Source: Fidelibacterota bacterium
GTDB lineage: Bacteria > Fidelibacterota > Fidelibacteria > Fidelibacterales > Fidelibacteraceae
Length of the DNA: 20,300 nt
Reading direction: 5' to 3'
Assembly (NCBI GenBank): GCA_029931905.1
Contig: JAOZRH010000023.1
Coordinates: 1-20,300 of the forward strand
In this document: positions 5,860 to 12,720 of the stretch, one piece after another
Position numbering within the stretch: position 1 is the first letter of the stretch
How the letters are laid out: every line of letters begins with the position of its first letter
Program-made: the position numbers and the translations under genes
Notes under the pieces: model-generated
Told to the model about the DNA's origin: nothing
What the model saw: the letters and a program-made list of their open reading frames with translations, nothing else
The model's database searches: none

Positions 5860-6884
5860 AAAAGTTCAGAATGTTGTTAGTAGTTATTTTATCGTTGATG
5901 GCACTATTATTTAATGGTTGTACGGATCCGAAAGAAACAAAAAATGATGATTTACCGGAATATTTCGTTTTATGTGAAGGAAATTTCCAGCAATCAAATG
6001 CATCATTGTGGGGAATTAATCAGGATTTAGATAGTTTAACTGGTCCTATTCATTGGAATAGTGCAAATCCTCTTGGCGATGTTGGACAAAGTATGGCAGT
6101 TAAAGATGGACGATTATTTGTTGTGATGAACAATTCACATACATTAGAAATTATAGATGTTTCGTTAGAGGATTCATTAGTATTTGAAACTTCTATTGAT
6201 ATTTCGGGAATGAGTCCGCGATATATAGCTTTTAATGAAAATAATGCATATTTAACTGCTTGGGGAATAAAGGGAATTGCTGTAATAAATTTACAAACTT
6301 ATGAAATTACCGACACAATTTCAGTAAATGGTTTGCCAGAAGATTTAATTTGTAAAGATGGAAAATTATTTGTTGCTTTGAATATGAACCCATATTGGCA
6401 ACCTGAAAACAAAGTATTGGAAATTTCTTTAAATTCTACACCAACTATTACAGACACTTTTGAAGTTATGAATGGTCCAGAAAAACTATTATTAGATGGA
6501 GATAATCTTTTTGTTACGAATGTCTATTATGATGCATCTTGGAATAAATATTCTGGAGTTTCAAAAATTAATATTAATAATAAATCGGTGATTCAAAAAT
6601 TACATGGAGCTGGTTCAACTTCTGATCTCATTAAAATTGACGGAAAAATTTATCAAAATTTTAATAATGAAATTTACGAATTGAATAACGATCTTAGCTT
6701 GAATAGTGCAAATAAAATTGGTGATTTTAATAATATTTATAGTATGTGGTCTGATGATGATTACATTTTTGTTGGTCAGAGTGATTATATTGCACCAGAT
6801 ACTGTTATAGTAATTGAATCAAATGGAGAAGTTAAAAATACTTTTACAGTTGGAGCCTTGCCTGGGGCGTATTGTAAGAAATAG
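5856..6884 (+). CDS. BtuG-like surface lipoprotein (beta-propeller, cobalamin binding)
   Basis: The 342-residue protein starts with a lipoprotein signal peptide ending LLFNGC, so Cys22 would be lipidated; the following TDPKETKNDD is acidic and may direct it to the cell surface. The body is a YncE-type beta-propeller. It has repeated blades of the kind KDGRLFVVMNNSHTLEIIDV, NNAYLTAWGIKGIAVINLQT and KDGKLFVALN, and an N-terminal CEGNFQQSNASLW block seen in BtuG and related YncE/DUF5074 proteins. In Bacteroides, BtuG is a surface lipoprotein that binds cobalamin very tightly and caps BtuB. The gene overlaps the receptor gene by ATGA at 5856-5859 and has its own GGAGT site, so the two are made together and probably act as one complex. 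Assignment as BtuG rests on the architecture plus the riboswitch context, not on an alignment. Confidence 0.8.
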   Translation: MKKFRMLLVVILSLMALLFNGCTDPKETKNDDLPEYFVLCEGNFQQSNASLWGINQDLDSLTGPIHWNSANPLGDVGQSMAVKDGRLFVVMNNSHTLEIIDVSLEDSLVFETSIDISGMSPRYIAFNENNAYLTAWGIKGIAVINLQTYEITDTISVNGLPEDLICKDGKLFVALNMNPYWQPENKVLEISLNSTPTITDTFEVMNGPEKLLLDGDNLFVTNVYYDASWNKYSGVSKININNKSVIQKLHGAGSTSDLIKIDGKIYQNFNNEIYELNNDLSLNSANKIGDFNNIYSMWSDDDYIFVGQSDYIAPDTVIVIESNGEVKNTFTVGALPGAYCKK

Positions 6885-6888
6885 TTTT

Positions 6889-6930
6889 AGAGACAGGAGA
6901 ATGGAGACCAGAGAACGGAGACGGGATAAT
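6889..6930 (+). repeat. Three tandem 14-nt GGAGAC units
   Basis: Three consecutive 14-nt units, AGAGACAGGAGAAT (6889-6902), GGAGACCAGAGAAC (6903-6916) and GGAGACGGGATAAT (6917-6930), begin 5 nt after the btuG-like stop. A weaker fourth (GGATATGG...) follows. They are purine-rich and non-coding. Confidence 0.6.
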
Positions 6931-6944
6931 GGATATGGTAAAAA

Positions 6945-6984
6945 CATCAGCGAAAATCCGCACAATCTGTGAAATCCGTGTTCT
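6945..6984 (+). repeat. Repeat phrase C (GCGAAAATCCGC type)
   Basis: CAGCGAAAATCCGCACAATC followed by TGTGAAATCCGTGTTC contains two imperfect copies of a GYGAAAATCCGY phrase about 20 nt apart. It is G+C-richer than its flanks and non-coding. I know similar phrases as dispersed intergenic repeats in FCB-group genomes; copy number here cannot be judged from one window. Confidence 0.45.
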
Positions 6985-7014
6985 AAAATAAAGGAAAAGT
7001 AATAAAAATATTAG

Positions 7015-7055
7015 CTTTTTTGCGACTTAACCTGCCAGATTATACAGGCGGGCGA
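7015..7055 (-). repeat. Composite repeat B+A, right copy (inverted)
   Basis: Read on the - strand this is TCGCCC to CAGG (7055-7031), then TTAAGTCGCAAAAAAG (7030-7015), matching 3332-3372 at 29 of 41 positions in opposite orientation. CCTGCC (7031-7036) and GGCGGG (7047-7052) can also form a 6-bp stem with one G-T pair. Together with 3332-3372 it brackets the B12 operon. Confidence 0.6.
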
Positions 7056-7154
7056 GAAATTTTCTAAAAAAATAATTTTTAGTTTGAAAGTATCAATATC
7101 TATTTATAATATTAGCTGTAATTTGAAGAGAAAAAGTAAATTATTGGAAATATT

Positions 7155-7937
7155 TTGAAAGAATTTGATGAACTATTAAATATTATTCGCAAACTTCGAG
7201 GAAAAGATGGATGCCCTTGGGATAAGAAGCAAGATGCAGAGTCATTAATTCCATATTTTATTGAAGAGGTTTATGAAGTTATAGATGCAATTGATAAAAA
7301 AGATTATAAATCTCTTAGTAAAGAACTTGGCGATGTAATGTTACATGTTGGCTTTCAATTGATTTTAGCGGAAGAAAAAAACAAATTTACACCAAAAGAT
7401 TCTTTGCAATCAATAATTAATAAAATGATTAGCAGACATCCACATGTGTTTGGTGATAAGAAATTTTCATCTCAAAAAGAGTTGTTGAATCATTGGGAAA
7501 ATCAGAAATTTGTAGAAGGTAGGAAAAAAATATTAGACGGAATTCCTGAAACATTGCCATCACTTCATAAAGCATTAAGAATTCAAGAAAAGGTTGCTAC
7601 AGTTGGATTTGAATGGGAAAATATTACTGATGTAGAAGAAAAAATTGATGAAGAAATCGCTGAATTAAAAGAGGCAATAAAAAGAGAAAATGCAAATGAA
7701 ATTGAAGAAGAATTTGGTGATTTGTTATTTACATTGGTGAATATCAGTCGATATATAAAAGTGAATCCAGACGAAGCATTACGAAAATCGACAAATAAAT
7801 TTATGCAGAGATTTAATAAATTAGAAAAATATTTTAATGATAAGAAAATTGATTTAAAAAGTGTAAATTTAGAAGAATTGGATATGATTTGGCAGAAAGT
7901 TAAAGAAAATTTGCGAAAAGAGACAGAGAAGTTGTGA
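7155..7937 (+). CDS. mazG: MazG nucleoside triphosphate pyrophosphohydrolase
   Basis: MazG hydrolyses NTPs and dNTPs to monophosphates and pyrophosphate, cleaning the nucleotide pool and, in E. coli, influencing ppGpp. The 260-residue length matches the two-domain form (E. coli 263). The N-terminal domain has the signature LRGKDGCPWDKKQ (14-26), then EExxE (Glu37, Glu38, Glu41) and ExxD (Glu57, Asp60). The C-terminal domain repeats the metal-binding pattern at Glu166, Glu167, Glu170 and Glu186, Asp189. ISRHPHVFGD (92-101) is also typical. The start is TTG at 7155: an in-frame TAA lies at 7137-7139 and no ATG or GTG intervenes; GGAAA at 7146-7150 is a weak ribosome site. The stop overlaps the GTG of the next gene. 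Confidence 0.93.
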   Translation: MKEFDELLNIIRKLRGKDGCPWDKKQDAESLIPYFIEEVYEVIDAIDKKDYKSLSKELGDVMLHVGFQLILAEEKNKFTPKDSLQSIINKMISRHPHVFGDKKFSSQKELLNHWENQKFVEGRKKILDGIPETLPSLHKALRIQEKVATVGFEWENITDVEEKIDEEIAELKEAIKRENANEIEEEFGDLLFTLVNISRYIKVNPDEALRKSTNKFMQRFNKLEKYFNDKKIDLKSVNLEELDMIWQKVKENLRKETEKL

Positions 7938-8500
7938 TAAAAGGGGATAATTTGGAAAAGAAACCGTTTATAATTGGAGAAAATGTTTCATTGTATTCAA
8001 TAGAAAAAGATGATATTGATTTTCTAACTTATTGTAATAATAGTGTTGATATTCGTAATACATTTTTTATTAATTCACCGACAAATAATTTACAACAAGA
8101 GAAGATATTTGAAAGTTTATATAAGAATAATTTAAATTGTTTACCATTTATAGTTTGTGAAAATAAAACGAAAAATAAAATTGGAATTACCGCTTTTCAT
8201 CGTTTAGATATGGTTAGTCGTGTAACCACTTATTCAATTATTCTACCAGACAAAAAATATTGGGGAAAACATTATGGTTCGGAAATTACGAAATTAATGA
8301 TAAAATATGGGTTTGATACTCTAAATTTAAATCGTATTCAGCTTCATGTTGTTGTGGATAATATTCCAGCTGTAAAAATATATGAAAAAAATGGATTTGT
8401 TAAAGAGGGAATATTAAGAGAGGCAATGTATCATAATGATAAATATTGTGATTTTTTTGTTATGTCAATATTACGAAAAGAATTTTATAAGAAGGATTAA
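7934..8500 (+). CDS. GNAT-family N-acetyltransferase (RimJ/RimL-like)
   Basis: This protein probably moves an acetyl group from acetyl-CoA to an amine, perhaps a protein N-terminus or a small molecule; the acceptor is unknown. The C-terminal half shows the GNAT fold of the RimL group: a KKYWGKHYGSEI acetyl-CoA loop, then LNRIQLHVVVDNIPAVKIYE and NGFVKEGILREAMYHNDKY, ending with a final FVMSIL strand. The GTG at 7934 overlaps the mazG stop and gives 188 residues. A TTG at 7952, preceded by AAAAGGGG with 6-nt spacing, gives 182 residues starting MEKKPFIIGENVSLY and looks equally good or better. The gene is followed after 3 nt by the homocysteine methyltransferase gene, so mazG, this gene and the next are probably one operon. 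Confidence 0.85.
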   Translation: MIKGDNLEKKPFIIGENVSLYSIEKDDIDFLTYCNNSVDIRNTFFINSPTNNLQQEKIFESLYKNNLNCLPFIVCENKTKNKIGITAFHRLDMVSRVTTYSIILPDKKYWGKHYGSEITKLMIKYGFDTLNLNRIQLHVVVDNIPAVKIYEKNGFVKEGILREAMYHNDKYCDFFVMSILRKEFYKKD

Positions 8501-8503
8501 TAT

Positions 8504-9385
8504 ATGGAAAATATTCTCAAAAGAATAAAAAATGGAGAAATATTACTTGGTGATGGTGCAATTGGAACTCAGATTCAAAAATATTATTCCGGTGATATGA
8601 GTGTCCCTGAATTATTAAATGTTGAAGCATCTGAAATTATTGAAAGAATTGCTTCTGAATATTTTCAAGCGGGAGCTCAATTAATCGAAACAAATACTTT
8701 TGGTGGATCAGCAGTAAAATTAAGTGATTCAGGAAATTCTGAACGAATTGTGGAATTAAATTCTGCTGGTGTGGAAATTGTAAAAAATATTACAAAAAAT
8801 AAAGCATATATTTCTGGATCTGTTGGACCTTCAGGAAAATTATTAGAACCAATGGGTGATGGAAATCCTGATTTAATAAAAGATGGATTTAAAAAACAGA
8901 TAGGAATTCTTATTAAAAGTGGTGTCGATGTAATTTGTATTGAAACGATGATTGATTTGCAAGAAGCGGTTTTGGCGATTGAAGCGACACGAGAAATATC
9001 AAGTTCAATTCCAATAATTACAACGATGACATTCAATAAAACACCGAGAGGATATTTTACTGTTATGGGAAATGATGTCGAAACTGTAAGTTTGGTGTTG
9101 GAGGAGGCTGGTGCAAATATTATTGGTTCAAATTGTGGTAATGGTTTTGAAAAAATGGTAGAGATTGCAAAGGAATTTAAAAAATATTCGAATTTGCCAA
9201 TAATTATTCAATCAAATGCTGGACAACCAGAGATTAAAAATGGAGAATTTATTTATTCTGAATCTCCAGAATTTTTTGCTAAAAAAACGAAAATATTAAT
9301 TGAAATTGGAGTTTCAATAATTGGTGGATGTTGTGGTACTACACCGGAATATATAGAAGCGATGAGAAAAGTAATTCAAGAATAA
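8504..9385 (+). CDS. Homocysteine S-methyltransferase-domain protein (stand-alone MetH N-terminal type)
   Basis: The 293-residue protein is a single homocysteine-binding, zinc-dependent TIM-barrel domain. Its start LLGDGAIGTQIQ (14-25), LIETNTFGGSAVKL (60-73), GSVGPSGKLLEP (105-116) and ETMIDLQEA are all typical. The three zinc-binding cysteines are present: Cys211 in SNCGNG and Cys276-Cys277 in GGCCGTTPEY. These proteins move a methyl group to homocysteine to form methionine. The pattern resembles the N-terminal module of cobalamin-dependent MetH, but the folate, B12-binding and reactivation domains are absent from this gene and from the window. It may work with separate partner proteins or use another methyl donor such as S-methylmethionine or a methylated corrinoid protein. 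The nearby B12-uptake operon fits a corrinoid role, but this is inference. Confidence 0.88.
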   Translation: MENILKRIKNGEILLGDGAIGTQIQKYYSGDMSVPELLNVEASEIIERIASEYFQAGAQLIETNTFGGSAVKLSDSGNSERIVELNSAGVEIVKNITKNKAYISGSVGPSGKLLEPMGDGNPDLIKDGFKKQIGILIKSGVDVICIETMIDLQEAVLAIEATREISSSIPIITTMTFNKTPRGYFTVMGNDVETVSLVLEEAGANIIGSNCGNGFEKMVEIAKEFKKYSNLPIIIQSNAGQPEIKNGEFIYSESPEFFAKKTKILIEIGVSIIGGCCGTTPEYIEAMRKVIQE

Positions 9386-9413
9386 AAATATATCAATATA
9401 AAGGAAAAGAAAA

Positions 9414-10889
9414 ATGAAACAAAAATTAAATATTTTATTTATAGCATCTGAATGTGCTCCATATGCAAAAACGGGTGGTTTGTCCGATGTTGTATCAGCA
9501 TTACCTATTGCATTAACAAAGCTTGGGCATAATGTAAAAATAGTAATTCCAAAATATTCATCTATTGATACAGAAAAATTTAAAATAAAAGAAGTATTGT
9601 CGCCAATGGGTGTACATATGGGAAATAGTCAAGAATGGTGTTCTGTACATTCAACAAAACATAGTAAAAATGTCGAAATATATTTTATTGAATATGAACA
9701 ATATTATAATCGTGAAGGATTGTATAATGATTCGGAAATGAACGATTATAAAGATAATCCAAAACGATTTGCATTTTTGTCGAATGCCTCATTTCAATTG
9801 TGTAAAGATATTAATTTTAAACCAGATGTTATACATTCACATGATTGGCAAGCCGCATTATCAATGATTTATCTAAAAGAATGGTACGGGAATGATCCAT
9901 TTTTCCAAGATGCAGTTGGTGCTTTAACTATTCACAATATTGGTTATCAAGGAAAATGTTCGTTTGATAATTTTGAATATTTAGGTTTTTCAAATTATGT
10001 TTTTAATCCTGATGTATTGGAAGATTTTGGAGGTATTAATTTTCTTAAAGGCGGAATACAATATGCAGATATAGTGAATACCGTTAGTAAAAAATATGCA
10101 GAAGAAACGAAAACTGAAGAATATTCACACGGATTACATACTTTTTTAATAAATAAGGGTGAAAAATATTTTGGTATAGTAAACGGTGTTGATTATGAAC
10201 AGTGGAATCCAAAAGTGGACAAATTAATTTCACATAATTATGATGTAAAAAATATGAGTGGAAAATCAAAATGTAAATTGGAATTACAAAAAAAGTTTAA
10301 TCTTAAAAATGATAAAAATACTCCAATAATTGGTATTGTTAGTAGATTTGCTTCTCAAAAAGGATTGGATACTTTGGCCTCTGTTATTGAACATATTGTT
10401 CCAAATATGCAAGTGCAATTTGCGATATTGGGATCAGGTGATAAGAATTTGGAAAATTATTTTAAATCATTATCAGCAAAATATCCAGAACAAATTGGTG
10501 TATATATTGGTTATGATAATGAATTGGCACATCAAATTGAAGCTGGTTCAGATTTTTTCATTATGCCATCACTTTATGAACCTTGTGGATTAAATCAAAT
10601 ATATTCATTGAAGTATGGAACCTTACCAATTGTTAGAGCTACAGGTGGATTAGATGATACTATTGACCAATATAATGAGAAAACAGGCGATGGAACTGGT
10701 TTTAAATTTGATGATTTGACACCTCAAGCAATTTATGACACAGTTGGTTGGGCTGTAAGTACTTATTATGACAGAAAAGATCATCTAAAAAAAATGATAA
10801 AACGAGCAATGAACAAAGAATATTCTTGGAAGCAAAGTGCGAAAGAATATGTTGAATCCTATCAAAAAGCAATAGAAAATAATAAGTAA
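9414..10889 (+). CDS. glgA: glycogen synthase (ADP-glucose type, GT5)
   Basis: GlgA adds glucose from ADP-glucose to the end of a growing alpha-1,4-glucan in the cytoplasm. The 491-residue length fits the bacterial family (E. coli 477). The KTGGLSDVV motif (19-27) binds the sugar nucleotide. IHSHDWQAAL (140-149) and LTIHNIGYQG (171-180) are typical of the N-terminal Rossmann domain. The second domain shows GIVSRFASQKGLD (307-319; Arg311 and Lys316 contact ADP) and PSLYEPCGLNQIYSL (385-399), with the catalytic Glu389. AAAGGAAAAG lies just before the ATG. No other glycogen genes are in the window, so it is not in a classic glg operon. It follows the methyltransferase gene by 28 bp. Confidence 0.96.
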   Translation: MKQKLNILFIASECAPYAKTGGLSDVVSALPIALTKLGHNVKIVIPKYSSIDTEKFKIKEVLSPMGVHMGNSQEWCSVHSTKHSKNVEIYFIEYEQYYNREGLYNDSEMNDYKDNPKRFAFLSNASFQLCKDINFKPDVIHSHDWQAALSMIYLKEWYGNDPFFQDAVGALTIHNIGYQGKCSFDNFEYLGFSNYVFNPDVLEDFGGINFLKGGIQYADIVNTVSKKYAEETKTEEYSHGLHTFLINKGEKYFGIVNGVDYEQWNPKVDKLISHNYDVKNMSGKSKCKLELQKKFNLKNDKNTPIIGIVSRFASQKGLDTLASVIEHIVPNMQVQFAILGSGDKNLENYFKSLSAKYPEQIGVYIGYDNELAHQIEAGSDFFIMPSLYEPCGLNQIYSLKYGTLPIVRATGGLDDTIDQYNEKTGDGTGFKFDDLTPQAIYDTVGWAVSTYYDRKDHLKKMIKRAMNKEYSWKQSAKEYVESYQKAIENNK

Positions 10890-11028
10890 ACTAGAAATAT
10901 ATAGTTTATTATTTGATGTTGTTAAATATTTCAGAATTGATTATTGTGAAAAATATTCAAAATAGAAAGTATTAAATAAAAAATTAGAAAAGATTTTTTT
11001 AATAAATAAAAATTTTGTAAATTTAAGT
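10890..11028. other. AT-rich gap between glgA and the gmhB-like gene
   Basis: 139 bp with no open frame, repeat phrase or convincing terminator. AAACTA-AGAAATATA-type pairing with TAGTTT just after the glgA stop gives only a weak 6-bp hairpin. It presumably holds the promoter of the HAD phosphatase-ddl unit, but no box can be picked with confidence. Confidence 0.4.
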
Positions 11029-11610
11029 ATGAAGAAGTTAGAAGCAATATTTTTAGATAGAGATGGTGTGTTAAACAAGGATAGTGATGATTATATTCGT
11101 TCAGTTGAAGATGTAAATGTTTATCCTTTTGTTAGTAAAACTTTAAAAAAATTGACTGATATGGGATTGAAAATATTTATTACAAGCAATCAATCAGCTA
11201 TTTCACGCGGATATTTTACTGAAGAAGTTAATGGCAAAATATTTGAAAAAGTTATTAGCGATAGTGAAAAAGATAATGGAAAAATAACAGATTTTTATTA
11301 TTGTCCACATTTACCAACAGATAATTGTAATTGCAGAAAACCAAAACCTGGTATGTTTTTACGAGCAGCGAAAGAGTACAAATTTGATATAAAAAATAGT
11401 GTATATGTTGGTGATTCTGTTTGTGATTGGCAAGCTGCAAAAAATTTAGGAATTCCGTTTTATCTTGTAGAAACTGGTTATGGATTAGAAACAGCTGAGA
11501 TGATTAGAAAAGAGAAAAATATAGAAGTTAAAACTTGGAAGAATTTGAAAATTGTGGTTGAGGATATACTTCACCACAGAGACATAAAAACACAAAGGAA
11601 GAAATTATAA
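11029..11610 (+). CDS. HAD phosphatase, GmhB/HisB-N type (heptose bisphosphatase-like)
   Basis: This 193-residue HAD enzyme most resembles D-glycero-D-manno-heptose 1,7-bisphosphate 7-phosphatase, which makes a precursor of lipopolysaccharide heptose. Motif I is LDRDGVLN, with nucleophile Asp10 and acid/base Asp12. Motif II is TSNQSAISRG (52-61). The zinc-binding loop has Cys92, His94, Cys100 and Cys102 (CPHLPTDNCNCRKPKPG), with Lys106 as motif III. Motif IV is VGDSVCD (127-133; Asp129, Asp133). The related histidinol phosphatase domain cannot be excluded. The C-terminal ~12 residues (HHRDIKTQRKKL) are encoded by a CACAGAGACA-type repeat phrase, so the original C-terminus may have been shorter or different. 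No Shine-Dalgarno sequence is seen before the ATG; a 139-bp AT-rich gap separates it from glgA. Confidence 0.85.
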   Translation: MKKLEAIFLDRDGVLNKDSDDYIRSVEDVNVYPFVSKTLKKLTDMGLKIFITSNQSAISRGYFTEEVNGKIFEKVISDSEKDNGKITDFYYCPHLPTDNCNCRKPKPGMFLRAAKEYKFDIKNSVYVGDSVCDWQAAKNLGIPFYLVETGYGLETAEMIRKEKNIEVKTWKNLKIVVEDILHHRDIKTQRKKL

Positions 11611-11660
11611 GTATTAATTTTTAATAATCTTTGCGTCTTTGTGCCTTGGCGGTAAAGAAA
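11571..11660 (+). repeat. Convergent repeat phrases at the gmhB-like 3' end
   Basis: TCACCACAGAGACATAAAAA and CACAAAGGAAGAAATTA (11571-11607) form one phrase, inside the coding end of the HAD gene. At 11627-11660, ATCTTTGCGTCTTTGTGCC then TTGGCGGTAAAGAAA is the reverse complement of phrase A (GCCAAGNCNCAAAGNCGCAAA) found at 3290-3314. Between them TATTAA-TTT-TTAATA makes a small hairpin. The pair may act as a weak transcription stop, but no strong terminator is present. Confidence 0.55.
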
Positions 11661-11691
11661 AATTAATAAATAAATTAAAAAGAAGAGAAAT

Positions 11692-12681
11692 ATGAAAGTA
11701 TGTATATTGTTGGGTGGTGCATCAACGGAAAGGAATGTTTCCATTTTTACTGGTTTAGCTGTTGCAGAGGCATTAAGAGCTAAAAATCATCAGGTGGAAT
11801 TATTAGATCCGGCAACACCATTAGAAGAGATGGATAAATTTAAAAATAATTTAGAATCTGTGTCAATTGAAACACAAGAATTTGATAAATTAGCTAAAAT
11901 GAACGACCAATATTTTCTTCGACAAATTGAATGGATAAAAGAGGAAAAATTTGATATTGTATTTAATGCCCTGCACGGTGGAAATGGTGAAAATGGTGTT
12001 ATATCTGCTGTTTTACAAATTGCTGAAATTCCATTTACGGGTTCTGAAAGTATGGCGTCAGCCATTGCAATGGATAAATATAGAACAAAAAAATTATTAA
12101 ATTCTATTGGTATTTTAACAGCACCTTTTGAATTATTTAATACTCCCACAGAAAGTCCTCGATCTCTCTCTTTTCCGATTGTAATTAAACCTAACGATGG
12201 TGGTTCTTCGGTTGGATTATCAATTGTAAAAGAGAAAAAAAATATTCTACATGAGACAAAAGAAGCATTGAAATATTCAAATGAATATATTATAGAAAAA
12301 TTTATACCTGGGCGAGAACTTACTGTACCGATTATTTCTGAAGAAACATATCCATTAGTTGAAATTGTTTCAAAAAGTGGTATTTATGATTATGAAAGTA
12401 AATATGGAAATGATATGAATGAATATATACTTTCACCAAAAATGGATGATTCTGTAACGGAAAAAATACAAATATCTGCCAAAAAAGTGTGGAATATTCT
12501 TGGAATGAAAAATTATGGCAGAATTGATTTTCGATTAAATGAAAAAAATGAAGCATTTTGTTTGGAGGCAAATACATTGCCGGGAATGACAAGTTCGAGT
12601 TTACTACCCAAATCGGCAAAATATTCGGGATTGGAATTTCCTGATTTAATAGAAAAAATAATATTAGATGTATTAACTTAA
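11692..12681 (+). CDS. ddl: D-alanine--D-alanine ligase
   Basis: Ddl joins two D-alanines with ATP in the cytoplasm to supply the end of the peptidoglycan stem peptide. The 329-residue ATP-grasp protein opens with LLGGASTERNVS (6-17; Glu13 binds the first D-Ala). It has NALHGGNGENG (92-102), the ATP-binding PIVIKPNDGGSSVGLS (162-177), EKFIPGRELTVP (202-213), and the omega-loop YDYESKY, with Tyr238 matching the tyrosine that favours D-Ala-D-Ala over D-Ala-D-lactate. Metal ligands sit in GRIDFRLN (Asp279) and LEANTLPGMTSSSLLP (Glu292, Asn294). AGAAGAGAAAT precedes the ATG. It stands among envelope genes but without mur genes nearby. Confidence 0.95.
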   Translation: MKVCILLGGASTERNVSIFTGLAVAEALRAKNHQVELLDPATPLEEMDKFKNNLESVSIETQEFDKLAKMNDQYFLRQIEWIKEEKFDIVFNALHGGNGENGVISAVLQIAEIPFTGSESMASAIAMDKYRTKKLLNSIGILTAPFELFNTPTESPRSLSFPIVIKPNDGGSSVGLSIVKEKKNILHETKEALKYSNEYIIEKFIPGRELTVPIISEETYPLVEIVSKSGIYDYESKYGNDMNEYILSPKMDDSVTEKIQISAKKVWNILGMKNYGRIDFRLNEKNEAFCLEANTLPGMTSSSLLPKSAKYSGLEFPDLIEKIILDVLT

Positions 12682-12720
12682 AAGTAAATGAAAAATAATT
12701 AAATCACATTAGAAGGAATT

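Noticed and set aside
7155..8500. mazG and the GNAT gene as a toxin-antitoxin pair
   Set aside because: MazG is the two-domain pyrophosphohydrolase and not MazE/MazF. The acetyltransferase is RimL-like and lacks the small TacT-type size and a DNA-binding antitoxin partner.
10330..10593. An 87-residue + strand ORF inside glgA
   Set aside because: It is an out-of-frame reading of glgA in a Leu/Ile-rich frame, with no start signals.
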